A stretch of DNA of 64,000 nt from contig OZ244901.1 of NCBI GenBank assembly GCA_965221545.1, positions 806,001-870,000 of the forward strand, written 5' to 3'. A model generated the notes under the pieces. That model was not told the DNA's origin. It saw only the letters and a list, made by a program, of their open reading frames with translations, and searched no databases. Positions 9,226 through 17,598 of the stretch are shown piece after piece. Made by a program: the position numbers and the translations under genes. Source of the DNA: JAJEFO01 sp022819605 (GTDB lineage: Bacteria > Pseudomonadota > Alphaproteobacteria > Rhodobacterales > Rhodobacteraceae). Position 1 is the stretch's first letter. Every line of letters begins with the position of its first letter.

Positions 9226-9919
9226 CGCTTGCACAGGACCCCCCGTCTACGATGAGCTCGGTACCGGTGACGAAGCCTGCCGCGTCGGACAAGAGGAAGA
9301 TGATCGCGTTGGCGATTTCTTCAGGTCGCGCCATACGGCCGAGGATGTGTGCGTCGCCGGCCTTTGTCCTGACGGCTTCGCCATCCGGTAGATCGGCCAG
9401 CGCGCGGTCGGTAAAGGCGGTGTCGACCCAGCCTGGGCTGACGGCATTCACCCGGATGTCGCGTGAGGCAAACTCGCCACTCCCGGCCCGCATCAGGCCC
9501 AGCACTGCGCCCTTCGACGTGTGATTGGCGACATAGCCGTCGGTGCCGATTTTGGCCGATACGGAAGACATCAGGACGATGCTGCCCCCTCTGCGCAGCC
9601 GCTCGCCGGCGTGCTTCATGGCAAGCATCGCGCCGCGAACGTTCACTGCCATGACGCGATTCCACTCATCCCACGAAAGATCCTTGACCCGGCCGCGCGC
9701 GTTCGTGCCGGCGATGCAGACAAGCCCCGCCAGAGTGTCGGTCGTCCTGAGCGCCTTCCTGACAGCCACCTCGTCCGAAACATCAATTACGCAGCATTCG
9801 GACGCCTCGGCGTTTGGTGCCAGGTCCAGCGAAATTGTCCGATGCCCCGCAGCCTCAAGCTTGCGCACGGGCGCCGTTCCGATGCCGCCTGCACCGCCGG
9901 TAATCGCTGCCGCACGCAT
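9203..9919 (-). CDS. SDR-fold oxidoreductase lacking the catalytic Tyr
   Basis: A 238-residue short-chain dehydrogenase/reductase with the cofactor loop TGGAGGIG at residues 7-14 and DGG near the C-terminus. The catalytic Ser (119), Lys (136) and Asn (93) are in place. The YxxxK motif, however, reads NHTSK, so the proton-donor Tyr is Asn132; a nearby Tyr129 is three residues out of register. It could be a dehydrogenase using another acid, a binding protein or an inactive enzyme. The ATG lies one base after the permease stop, inside the sugar operon. Confidence 0.8.
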   Translation of the reverse strand: MRAAAITGGAGGIGTAPVRKLEAAGHRTISLDLAPNAEASECCVIDVSDEVAVRKALRTTDTLAGLVCIAGTNARGRVKDLSWDEWNRVMAVNVRGAMLAMKHAGERLRRGGSIVLMSSVSAKIGTDGYVANHTSKGAVLGLMRAGSGEFASRDIRVNAVSPGWVDTAFTDRALADLPDGEAVRTKAGDAHILGRMARPEEIANAIIFLLSDAAGFVTGTELIVDGGSCASDERRHLD

Positions 9920-9920
9920 G

Positions 9921-10967
9921 TCATCGGACCCGCGCACCCGAAAATCGGTGCGCGATCATGGTAAGAATGATGACGAGGCCGAATATGAAGTCTGTCCAAT
10001 AGCCGGCAAATCCGGCGCCGACCGCGCCGGATGGGATCAGCGTGACGGTCATCGCTCCAAAGAACGCTCCAAAGATCGTGCCCACACCGCCCCATGTCGG
10101 TGTGCCGCCGACAAAAAGTGCCGCAAGCGCGATCAGCAGATATGCCTTTCCGCTGGTCGGGAACCAGACCATGTTAGCCATCTGTACGAGCAATGCACCT
10201 GTGATTGCAGCGGCGACACCCGATACGATAAAGACGCTGACGCGAATGCGCTCGATGTTGATGCCCATTTCACGGGCGCTGTCGGTATTGTCTCCGACAA
10301 GCTGCACACGGTTGCCGAACCGGTGATACTTGAAGAGCACATAGCAGAATGCCACCCAGACCAGCGACCAAATGAAGTGGTTCGGCACCCTCAGCGTCGT
10401 GTCGAACAAGTGCCATTTCCCGACGAAAAGCGTATATCCAAAGCTGTTCATCGCCTCGGGCGCGGAGATGGTTCGACCTTGAGCGAGCAGGTTGACGATG
10501 CCGAGGATGAAGAAGTTGAGCCCCAGCGTTGCGACAAGCGACGAAATTCGCCCGTAGACAACGATCAATCCGATGCCAAGACCGATCAGCGCTCCGAAGC
10601 CCATAGTCAGTAGGAACGCAGGTATCACGGGCACTCCGAGTACGACGGAGTACATGAACACTCCGCCGGCGGCACCAACGACCGACGGAAATGCCAGATC
10701 AAGCTCGCCCGAAACGATGACAAAGACCAAAGAGGTGGTCAGAAAAATCGTTGCCGGAACCGAAAACAGGAAAGCATTGTAGTACAGCGGGTTCAGAAAA
10801 AGCGTCGGGTTGTTCACCGCGAAAAAGACCCAAACCAGGACAAGGGCCAAGAATGCGTTCAGCGCACGGCCGTTCTTGCGGTAAAAGAGCGTCCATTGCG
10901 ATTGCTCAGCGCGTTGGTCCTCTGAATTGGCATCGGTTGTCGCGTCACTCACGGTGTTCATCCTCAC
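9921..10967 (-). CDS. Sugar ABC transporter permease (RbsC type)
   Basis: A 348-residue inner-membrane permease of the ribose/galactoside (CUT2) class with about nine to ten hydrophobic segments. It has the family pattern VSGELDLAFPSVVG and a C-terminal FVGGTPTWGGVG stretch. The start is GTG 10967 overlapping the ATPase stop, or ATG 10961. It works with the adjacent single-domain ATPase and periplasmic binding protein to import a sugar or polyol. Confidence 0.87.
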   Translation of the reverse strand: MRMNTVSDATTDANSEDQRAEQSQWTLFYRKNGRALNAFLALVLVWVFFAVNNPTLFLNPLYYNAFLFSVPATIFLTTSLVFVIVSGELDLAFPSVVGAAGGVFMYSVVLGVPVIPAFLLTMGFGALIGLGIGLIVVYGRISSLVATLGLNFFILGIVNLLAQGRTISAPEAMNSFGYTLFVGKWHLFDTTLRVPNHFIWSLVWVAFCYVLFKYHRFGNRVQLVGDNTDSAREMGINIERIRVSVFIVSGVAAAITGALLVQMANMVWFPTSGKAYLLIALAALFVGGTPTWGGVGTIFGAFFGAMTVTLIPSGAVGAGFAGYWTDFIFGLVIILTMIAHRFSGARVR

Positions 10968-11755
10968 GCCGGTTCCAAAAGCGAACTCGTGTCCGCGCTG
11001 CCGGTTTCTGCGAGCTGGTGCATCATCTCGATCAGGTGATCGGCGCCGGTGAAAGAGGACTTGGCGCCTTCGAAGGCTTCTGCCCCGCGGTCGATGACGA
11101 AAAACCGGTCGGCAATGTCCCAGACGTGATGGATGTTGTGCCCGATGAAGACCACGGTCCGACCCGAGGACTTGACCGCCTCCACGAAACGGAAGACCTT
11201 CTGGGTCTCGGTCAGCGACAGCGCTGTCGTCGGTTCATCCAGCACGATCACATCCGCCTGATTGTAGAGCGCGCGGGCGATCGCCACCCCCTGCCGCTCA
11301 CCCCCCGAAAGCGTCCCAACCGTGCTCTCCGGGTTGAATACCTTCGAGGTGAAACCGATCTCGCGCATCAGCCTGTTGGCTTCGTCGATCTGCATTTGCA
11401 CCCGCAGAAGGCCGAGAGAATTCGTGATCTCGCGCCCCATGAAGATGTTGGTGACTATGGAATGCTGCGGTGCCAGCGCGCGATCCTGAAAGACCGTTTC
11501 TATGCCTGCGTCGCGCGCCGCCGCGGGTGTCCAAGGCTTGCGAGCCTCGCCTTTCACGATGATCTCGCCTTCGTCAGGGTCGTGCACCCCGGCAAGGGTC
11601 TTGATTAGTGTTGACTTTCCCGCGCCATTGTCTCCCAGCAGCCCCAGAACCTCGCCGTGGCGGACGGTCATCGTGACGCCTGACAAGGCTTCGACCGATC
11701 CAAATCGCTTGACGATGTTGCGCAGTTCGACGACCGGCTCTGATGCCGCGGTCAT
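10964..11755 (-). CDS. Sugar ABC transporter ATP-binding protein (single RbsA-like domain)
   Basis: A 263-residue ABC ATPase with Walker A GDNGAGKSTLIK, signature LSGGERQG, Walker B VIVLDEPTTAL and switch His in FIGHN. CUT2 systems often have a duplicated RbsA; this one is a single domain, so it presumably acts as a homodimer. GGAGC lies 7-8 nt upstream of the ATG at 11755. It sits between the binding-protein gene and the permease gene. Confidence 0.88.
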   Translation of the reverse strand: MTAASEPVVELRNIVKRFGSVEALSGVTMTVRHGEVLGLLGDNGAGKSTLIKTLAGVHDPDEGEIIVKGEARKPWTPAAARDAGIETVFQDRALAPQHSIVTNIFMGREITNSLGLLRVQMQIDEANRLMREIGFTSKVFNPESTVGTLSGGERQGVAIARALYNQADVIVLDEPTTALSLTETQKVFRFVEAVKSSGRTVVFIGHNIHHVWDIADRFFVIDRGAEAFEGAKSSFTGADHLIEMMHQLAETGSADTSSLLEPA

Positions 11756-11828
11756 GAGAGTGCTCCGGATTGGAATGTCCGGCCCCGGGCCGGTGTCAGG
11801 AATCGGCCGGCCCGGGTGAAATCTTGGA

Positions 11829-12812
11829 CTAGCGGACGCCCTGCTCGGCGAGGGCAACCACATCCTTGTAGTTGTCCGCCGTCACGAAGCCAGCGCCTGT
11901 GTCCACGTTAAGCGGCCCCAGCTTGTAGACCAGCTGCTGGCAGAGCGACAGAACCGGAAGGTATCCCTGCTGGTAGGGCTGCTGGTCCGCCGTTACCGTC
12001 ACGTACCCGCCGTCGAACGCGGTCATGACGCCCTGACCAAGGTCGAAGCCAACCGCCATGATGTCGCCGGGACCTTTGCCGACCGCATCCATGAACACCG
12101 GTGCTGCGGCCAGCCACGGGCCACCGGGATAGCCGATGAGCTTGGTGTCGGGGTTGGCGAGCAGGGTCGATGTCAGAACCGGGATTTGCAGCATCTGGTC
12201 GGCAGAAGCGCCTTCGGCCTCTTGCAGCTTGATGACCTTCATGCCGAACTCTTCCAGCACCTCCACGAGGCCGAGTTCACGCTGGGCGCGGTTTTCGCTT
12301 TCCCACCGGCTCATGACGATTGCTGTGTCGCCAGGCTGCAGCCTGTCGCCGGCAAGACGCAGGGTCTCGGCGCCTAGGTTCCGTCCCTGCTGATACAGCG
12401 TAGCTCCAACGTATCCCGACCCGAAGGCCGCACGCACCTTCGGCACGTCCACGTTCATGTACATCATCGGGATTCCCGCGGCAGCGGCTTCAGCCGCCAA
12501 TGGCATGATCGCGTCATCTCCCGGGTGTCCCATCATTGCGATGCCGTCGGGCGCCTGGCTGATCGCCTCGCGCAGTTGGGTGACCATCTTGTCGAAGTCC
12601 CAATCCGAATAGATGATCTGGACATTTGCGCCGGTGTCTTCCGCCGCCTGCATCGCGCCGCGATCAATGATCGAGTTGAATGCACCGCCGGCCGGGCCGC
12701 CCGAGAACAGCCGAATCGTTTGTCCTGAACACCAGTCACCTGCCCAGGCTGTCCCGATACTCATCGCAAGGCCAGAAACGGCCAGAAGTACTGAATTACG
12801 GAACTTACGCAT
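11829..12812 (-). CDS. Periplasmic sugar-binding protein (RbsB type)
   Basis: A 327-residue periplasmic type-I substrate-binding protein of the RbsB class. A Sec signal peptide (KFRNSVLLAVSGLAMSIG, cut near AWA-GD) is followed by two alternating alpha/beta lobes. AGGGAGGGAAAC precedes the ATG at 12812. It is the first gene of the leftward sugar operon, immediately downstream of a LacI-type palindrome at 12846-12863. The ligand is unknown; the flanking GH13 and GH31 enzymes suggest an alpha-linked glucoside. Confidence 0.87.
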   Translation of the reverse strand: MRKFRNSVLLAVSGLAMSIGTAWAGDWCSGQTIRLFSGGPAGGAFNSIIDRGAMQAAEDTGANVQIIYSDWDFDKMVTQLREAISQAPDGIAMMGHPGDDAIMPLAAEAAAAGIPMMYMNVDVPKVRAAFGSGYVGATLYQQGRNLGAETLRLAGDRLQPGDTAIVMSRWESENRAQRELGLVEVLEEFGMKVIKLQEAEGASADQMLQIPVLTSTLLANPDTKLIGYPGGPWLAAAPVFMDAVGKGPGDIMAVGFDLGQGVMTAFDGGYVTVTADQQPYQQGYLPVLSLCQQLVYKLGPLNVDTGAGFVTADNYKDVVALAEQGVR

Positions 12813-12845
12813 GTTTCCCTCCCTGAAGCTCTTTGCGTCAGAAAA

Positions 12846-12863
12846 CCCAAAAACGTTTTTGGG
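12846..12863. promoter_or_regulatory. LacI-family operator O1 (perfect 18-bp palindrome)
   Basis: CCCAAAAACGTTTTTGGG is perfectly palindromic with the central CG typical of LacI/GalR operators. It lies between a leftward promoter candidate and the binding-protein gene, placed to block transcription. The regulator is most likely the LacI protein at 14577-15617. Confidence 0.75.
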
Positions 12864-12874
12864 CTTCATGCGGT

Positions 12875-12904
12875 AGAGTTGCGAACTTGTGCCGTCTGGT
12901 CAAG
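12875..12904 (-). promoter_or_regulatory. Candidate leftward promoter of the sugar transport operon
   Basis: On the minus strand a TTGACC hexamer (12899-12904) is followed after 18 nt by AACTCT (12875-12880). Transcription would start just before O1. The -10 match is weak, so this is a prediction from spacing and operator position. Confidence 0.35.
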
Positions 12905-12952
12905 GTTTTTCGCGATTCTGGCCCCGGATTCGGCCAAATTTCGGCAGAATTC

Positions 12953-12981
12953 TTGACCGTTTTCCAAAAACGTTTTTGAAT
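12953..12981 (+). promoter_or_regulatory. Candidate rightward promoter with LacI operator O2 in the spacer
   Basis: TTGACC (12953-12958) and TTGAAT (12976-12981) are 17 nt apart. The perfect 14-bp palindrome CAAAAACGTTTTTG (12965-12978) fills most of the spacer and overlaps the -10, sharing its core with O1. Binding would directly exclude RNA polymerase from the GH13-lacI operon. The operator itself is more certain than the hexamers. Confidence 0.6.
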
Positions 12982-12999
12982 ATGGTGGCATTGCCGGAG

Positions 13000-14577
13000 A
13001 TGACCGTGACGACTGAACGCCGTGAAGAGCACACAGAGTGGTGGCGAGGGGCCTGCATTTACGAAGTTTACCTGCGCAGCTTCATGGATTCCGATGACGA
13101 CGGCGAGGGCGACCTGAGAGGGCTACTGAGCCGGATGGACTATCTCGCGGGGCTCGGGGTCGACGCGGTCTGGATCACGCCGTTCTTTCCCTCGCCGATG
13201 CACGATTCGGGCTACGATGTTTCCGACTACCGACAGGTCGATCCACGATTCGGAACGCTGGAAGACTTCCGCGAGGTCGTGCGGGCGGCGCATGACCTGG
13301 GGCTGAGGGTCGTCATCGACCAAGTCTACTCCCACAGTTCGCACCAGCATCCGTGGTTTGTCGAAAGCCGCGCAGGCAAGGACAACGAAAAGGCGGACTG
13401 GTATGTCTGGGCCGATGCGAAAGCCGACGGCGGTTTGCCCAACAACTGGCTCGCGCGGTTTGGCGGCGTTGCGTGGGAGTGGGCGCCCGAACGGCGTCAG
13501 TACTATCTGCACAATTTCCTGATCGAGCAACCCGACCTGAACCTGCACAACGCGGACGTGCAGGACGAAGTGCTTGATATCATGAAATTCTGGTTCGGCC
13601 TGGGTGTCGACGGACTGCGGCTGGACGTCGCTAACTTCTTCATGCACGACCCTGCGCTGCGGGATAACCCTGCGGCGGAAATCGACGAGGTGCCCGCCAA
13701 TCCGTATTACATGCAGCAAAGGCTCTTTGACCGGTCGCGGCCGGAAAACCTGCGGTTTCTCGCGCGCATGCGCGAGGTCGCCGGGGACCGGTTGCTGCTG
13801 GCTGAGATCTCCTGCGACTGGCAGGTCGAGCGCATGTCCGAGTACACGACACCTGACAGGCTGCACACGGCCTACAGTTTCGCCCTGCTTGCCCCCGAGT
13901 TGAACGGGTCCGCCATCGCAGCCACGGTTCTGGAAGCAGGCGAAGGTCACAGCTGGCCGACGTGGGCGCTTTCAAACCACGATGTCTTCCGAGTGGCCAG
14001 CCGGTGGGGCGCCGAGGGCAATCCGGCAAGGGCGACGATGCTGCATGCACTTCTGCTTTGTCTTCGCGGCACCGTCATCCTCTACCAGGGGGAAGAACTG
14101 GGGTTGCCGCACTCGCGCGTACCGCGTGAAGCGATTCAGGACCCCGAAGGCATCCGGTTCTGGCCGCACGATCGAGGACGCGACGGTGCGCGCACGCCCT
14201 TTCCCTGGAACGACACGGATCAACTTGGGTTCTCGAAGAATGCTCGTACTTGGCTGCCTTGCGAACCGTCCCATGCTGCGCTTTCGGTTGCTCGGCAAGA
14301 CGAGCTGGGCGGGTCGATCCTGGAAAACTGCCGCGTACTGATTGCGCTGCGCCGCGCGAACGCGGCCCTGCGATACGGATCGTTTGAACCGACAGAGCAC
14401 GAGAAGGACTGGCTTGTCTTTTTCCGCGTTCACGAGGAACAAAGGGTCATGTGTGCGTTCAATTTCTCGGGCTCCCCCCGGCGTGTTCCTTGGCACGACC
14501 GAATGAACTTGCTTTCGGGCGAACTTCGTGAGGCCGCGTTGCCTGCGCATGGCTATGTGATCGCAGAGGAAAGCTGA
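13000..14577 (+). CDS. Glycoside hydrolase family 13 (alpha-glucosidase/oligo-1,6-glucosidase type)
   Basis: A 525-residue cytoplasmic alpha-amylase-superfamily enzyme. Region II GLRLDVANF holds nucleophile Asp209, LLAEIS holds acid/base Glu269, and ALSNHD holds the transition-state Asp328. YEVYLRSFMD and DSGYDVSDY are also typical. ATG 13000 is preferred because the upstream ATG (12982) overlaps the operator and would lie before the likely transcription start. It acts on short alpha-glucosides imported by the divergent ABC system; the precise linkage is not readable. Confidence 0.88.
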   Translation: MTVTTERREEHTEWWRGACIYEVYLRSFMDSDDDGEGDLRGLLSRMDYLAGLGVDAVWITPFFPSPMHDSGYDVSDYRQVDPRFGTLEDFREVVRAAHDLGLRVVIDQVYSHSSHQHPWFVESRAGKDNEKADWYVWADAKADGGLPNNWLARFGGVAWEWAPERRQYYLHNFLIEQPDLNLHNADVQDEVLDIMKFWFGLGVDGLRLDVANFFMHDPALRDNPAAEIDEVPANPYYMQQRLFDRSRPENLRFLARMREVAGDRLLLAEISCDWQVERMSEYTTPDRLHTAYSFALLAPELNGSAIAATVLEAGEGHSWPTWALSNHDVFRVASRWGAEGNPARATMLHALLLCLRGTVILYQGEELGLPHSRVPREAIQDPEGIRFWPHDRGRDGARTPFPWNDTDQLGFSKNARTWLPCEPSHAALSVARQDELGGSILENCRVLIALRRANAALRYGSFEPTEHEKDWLVFFRVHEEQRVMCAFNFSGSPRRVPWHDRMNLLSGELREAALPAHGYVIAEES

Positions 14578-15617
14578 TGGGCGAACCCACCAGAAGATTG
14601 GGGATCAGGGACGTGGCCGAACAGACCGGTCTTTCGGTCTCGACCGTCAGCCGCGCGCTCAACGGATACTCTGACGTCAAGCTCGAAACCCGCCGCAAAG
14701 TAGAAGCCGTTGCAGAGCAACTTGGCTACCGCGCGAGTTTCGTCGCGTCGAGCCTGCGATCGAAGCAGACCAATACCGTGACCTTCATGGTCTCGAAGCC
14801 CTGGACAAAGTTTGTTGACCCGTTCTTCCTGATCCTGCTCGACGGCGTTGAACTTGCGCTGCAGGCCCGAGGCTATGCGCTCCAGATCATCATGGCGCGG
14901 GAGTACGAGACCGAGTTCGAGATCATTCGCAATTCCGTTGAACGAGGCCGCTGCGACGGGCTTCTGTTCGGGCGAACCCGGCCCGAGGACGAGCGGGTCG
15001 AATGGCTGCAGGCGCGCGGTTTTCCGTTTGTGACCGTCGGACGAACGGACAAGTCCGATCACGATTGGGTCGACGTGGATCACTACAAGATCGGGTATCA
15101 GGCCACCGAACGGCTGATCCGGCTTGGTCATACCCGCATCGCACATCTGATGACTCCGCTCAGGTATACCTATTCGAAGCATGCCCTGCACGGCTACCGT
15201 GATGCGCTGGCGGCGCATGGCATTGACCACGACGCCGCGCTCGAGATTGAATGTCACCTGTCGCGAAAGACTGGCGGAGATGCCGTGACCGAACTAATTA
15301 CCCGCGGCGTCGGTCCGACCGCGATCTTTTGCGGCAACGACGTGATTGCCCTGTCGGCAATGGAGGCCATGCGCCAGTTTGGGATCCGGCCAGGTCCGGA
15401 CATGGCGCTGATCGGCTGCGATGACGTGCCCGTGGCAGCCCATGTCGGATTGGGCCTTACGACGTTTCGCCAGGATCTCGACGCGCTTGGGATGCGGCTG
15501 GGGCGCATGATGGTCGCGAAGCTCAACGGCGACGCCGGACCCCACCAGCAGTTGATCGACGCGGAATTGATCCTGCGAGGCACCGACCTGCCACAGTCCG
15601 GAGGGCTCGCAGAATGA
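14577..15617 (+). CDS. LacI-family transcriptional repressor
   Basis: A 346-residue LacI/GalR regulator. The HTH and hinge are IRDVAEQTGLSVSTVSRALNG and LGYRASFVASSLRSKQT, followed by a periplasmic-binding-protein-like effector domain with IFCGNDVIALSAMEA and IGCDDVPVAAH. It overlaps the GH13 stop by one base (TGATG). It very probably binds O1 and O2 and responds to an imported sugar. Confidence 0.9.
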   Translation: MGEPTRRLGIRDVAEQTGLSVSTVSRALNGYSDVKLETRRKVEAVAEQLGYRASFVASSLRSKQTNTVTFMVSKPWTKFVDPFFLILLDGVELALQARGYALQIIMAREYETEFEIIRNSVERGRCDGLLFGRTRPEDERVEWLQARGFPFVTVGRTDKSDHDWVDVDHYKIGYQATERLIRLGHTRIAHLMTPLRYTYSKHALHGYRDALAAHGIDHDAALEIECHLSRKTGGDAVTELITRGVGPTAIFCGNDVIALSAMEAMRQFGIRPGPDMALIGCDDVPVAAHVGLGLTTFRQDLDALGMRLGRMMVAKLNGDAGPHQQLIDAELILRGTDLPQSGGLAE

Positions 15618-16402
15618 AGATGACGGTCAAGGACCTGATCGACCACAAGGGGAAGGGCCAGCTTACCGAACTCAACGTGGCCTCGGTTGAGCATGCCGCT
15701 GCTGCCGAGGCTGCCGGGATCGAGATCATCGTATCAGGCCGCAAACATGCCCGCGAAGACTTCCGTGCTGCCGCCCCGAATACGCATTTCACGTTCGGCT
15801 TGATCTACGGCGAACACGCCAATGCCGATGAAGCCAAGCGCGCAGCCTTCGAGGCAATGGAGGCTGGGGCCGACAGCATTTATTGTCCGATGCACTACGA
15901 CGTGATCGAAGCCATGGCGAAAGAGGCGATTCCTGTCGTCGGTCACATCGGCTTCATGCCGCAAAAGGCCCGATGGACCGGCTGCGCGGCACGTGGCAAA
16001 ACGGCAGATGATGCCCTCGCCATCCTGAATGACGCCCGATGCTATCAGGACGCGGGCGCATTTGCGGTCGAGATCGAAATCGTGCCGCCAGCGGTCGCGG
16101 CAGCGATTTCCCGGCGGACGTCCCTCGTCGTGATTTCCATGGGTTCGGGCGCGGGTTGCGATGTCCAGTACCTGTTTTCGGTCGACATCCTTGGCGAGAC
16201 CGAAGGTCACGTGCCCCGTCATGCCCGGGTCTACAGGAACTTTCGGGCCGAATACGCGCGGCTGCAACAGGATCGCGTCGCGGCGTTTTCCGAGTTCAGG
16301 CGCGATGTGGCTTCGGGGTCGTTTCCGGACGAGAGCGAGTTGGTCCAGATCTCCGACGAAGAGTTGAAAAAGTTCGCGACCGCACTGGAAGACAGGAGTT
16401 AG
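15614..16402 (+). CDS. PanB-like (ketopantoate hydroxymethyltransferase superfamily) aldolase
   Basis: A 262-residue (beta/alpha)8 protein of the PEP mutase/PanB superfamily. The later half matches PanB: VVGHIGFMPQKARWTG, the RGKT turn, GAFAVEIEIVPP and SMGSGAGCDVQ. The N-terminal part is diverged from typical PanB, where a GDS motif would be expected. It begins at an ATGA overlap with the lacI stop. In a sugar locus it may be a dedicated aldolase rather than the pantothenate enzyme, so no symbol is given. Confidence 0.7.
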   Translation: MKMTVKDLIDHKGKGQLTELNVASVEHAAAAEAAGIEIIVSGRKHAREDFRAAAPNTHFTFGLIYGEHANADEAKRAAFEAMEAGADSIYCPMHYDVIEAMAKEAIPVVGHIGFMPQKARWTGCAARGKTADDALAILNDARCYQDAGAFAVEIEIVPPAVAAAISRRTSLVVISMGSGAGCDVQYLFSVDILGETEGHVPRHARVYRNFRAEYARLQQDRVAAFSEFRRDVASGSFPDESELVQISDEELKKFATALEDRS

Positions 16403-16409
16403 CCGAACC

Positions 16410-17501
16410 TTGGACCTGATGAGACTGATAACGTTTCCGATGGAGCGGGACTATTCCCTTACCGGTCCGGAGCGGCAGAATGCGTTCGACAAGGGCCTTG
16501 CTGGCGCGGAATGGTATCGAACCCCGGTTGACCGAAAGGTCCTGAAGTCCCTGATGCAGCGTACGGATTGGCCGGCGACGCGCGATATAGCGATTTGGAT
16601 TGCCGTGCTGGTCGGCAGCGGCGCGGGTGGGATCATTCTCTGGGGAAGCTGGTGGGCCCTGCCGTTCTTTTTCGTCTACGGCGTTTTCTATGCCTCTGCC
16701 GCCGACAGCCGCTGGCACGAATGCGGCCACGGTACGGCCTTCAAGACCCGGTGGAAGAACGACGCCGTCTATGAATTCGCGAGCTTTCTGTTGATGCGAA
16801 ACTCGGTGATCTGGCGCTGGTCTCACGCCCGCCATCACACTGATACGATCATCGTGGGCAGGGACCCGGAAATCGTGGGAATGCGCCCACCGCAGTTGAT
16901 CGTACTCTGCCTCAACCTGTTCGGGATCGCAGCCGTACCGCAGAGCCTCGCTGCCCTTGCCCGGAATGCCGCAGGCATCCTTCCGCCGGACGAGGCCGAC
17001 CTCATCCCCGAAACCGAACGCGTCAAGGCCATTCGTGTCGGCCGCATCCATATAGCGATTTATGTACTTGTGGCATTGATTTCTCTATGGTCGTGGTCGC
17101 TCCTTCCGCTCATGATCGTCGGGCTGCCCCGGGCCTACGGGATCTGGCTCTTGCTCGTGATGGGGCTTCCCCAGCACCTTGGACTGGCAGAGGACGTTCT
17201 CGATCACCGCATCAACTCACGCACTGTGCTCATGAACCCGGTTCTGTGCTTCATCTACTGGAACATGAACTACCATATCGAACATCACATGTATCCGATG
17301 GTGCCGTACCACGCCCTGCCCAGACTGCACGAGGTGGTGAGGCACGACCTGCCCGCACCCAACCCTTCGCTCTGGAACGCATGGTCCGAGATCATTCCCT
17401 GTGTTCTGCGGCAGCTTCGCGACCCGCGCCACTTCATCCGTCCTCAACTGCCCGAAGGGGCGGGTGAATGGGATCCCGTTCGGTCCAACCAGACCGCTTG
17501 A
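16410..17501 (+). CDS. Membrane fatty-acid-desaturase family protein
   Basis: A 363-residue integral-membrane di-iron desaturase/hydroxylase. The three histidine boxes are visible: HECGHG, HARHH and NYHIEHH, separated by hydrophobic segments. The start is TTG 16410 or ATG 16419; GGAG lies about 11 nt before the TTG. It follows the PanB-like gene by 7 nt, so it is probably in the same operon. The family oxidises lipid acyl chains or small hydrophobic molecules; the substrate is unknown. Confidence 0.8.
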   Translation: MDLMRLITFPMERDYSLTGPERQNAFDKGLAGAEWYRTPVDRKVLKSLMQRTDWPATRDIAIWIAVLVGSGAGGIILWGSWWALPFFFVYGVFYASAADSRWHECGHGTAFKTRWKNDAVYEFASFLLMRNSVIWRWSHARHHTDTIIVGRDPEIVGMRPPQLIVLCLNLFGIAAVPQSLAALARNAAGILPPDEADLIPETERVKAIRVGRIHIAIYVLVALISLWSWSLLPLMIVGLPRAYGIWLLLVMGLPQHLGLAEDVLDHRINSRTVLMNPVLCFIYWNMNYHIEHHMYPMVPYHALPRLHEVVRHDLPAPNPSLWNAWSEIIPCVLRQLRDPRHFIRPQLPEGAGEWDPVRSNQTA

Positions 17502-17598
17502 CGCCGGCACACCCGGTGCTTTGGGCTCCAAGCTGTCGGTCGCTGCCCATTGCACGTGTGTCGGCTCTTGTGTTTTCGAGGCCTGCCCGGCAAACAGC

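Noticed and set aside
9921..14577. The alpha-glucoside aglEFGAK operon
   Set aside because: The transporter here is of the ribose (RbsBAC, CUT2) type rather than the AglEFGK (CUT1) type, so agl symbols would be misleading.
15614..16402. panB symbol for the ketopantoate-hydroxymethyltransferase-like gene
   Set aside because: The N-terminal motifs differ from true PanB and there is no panC neighbour; the sugar-operon context suggests another aldol reaction.
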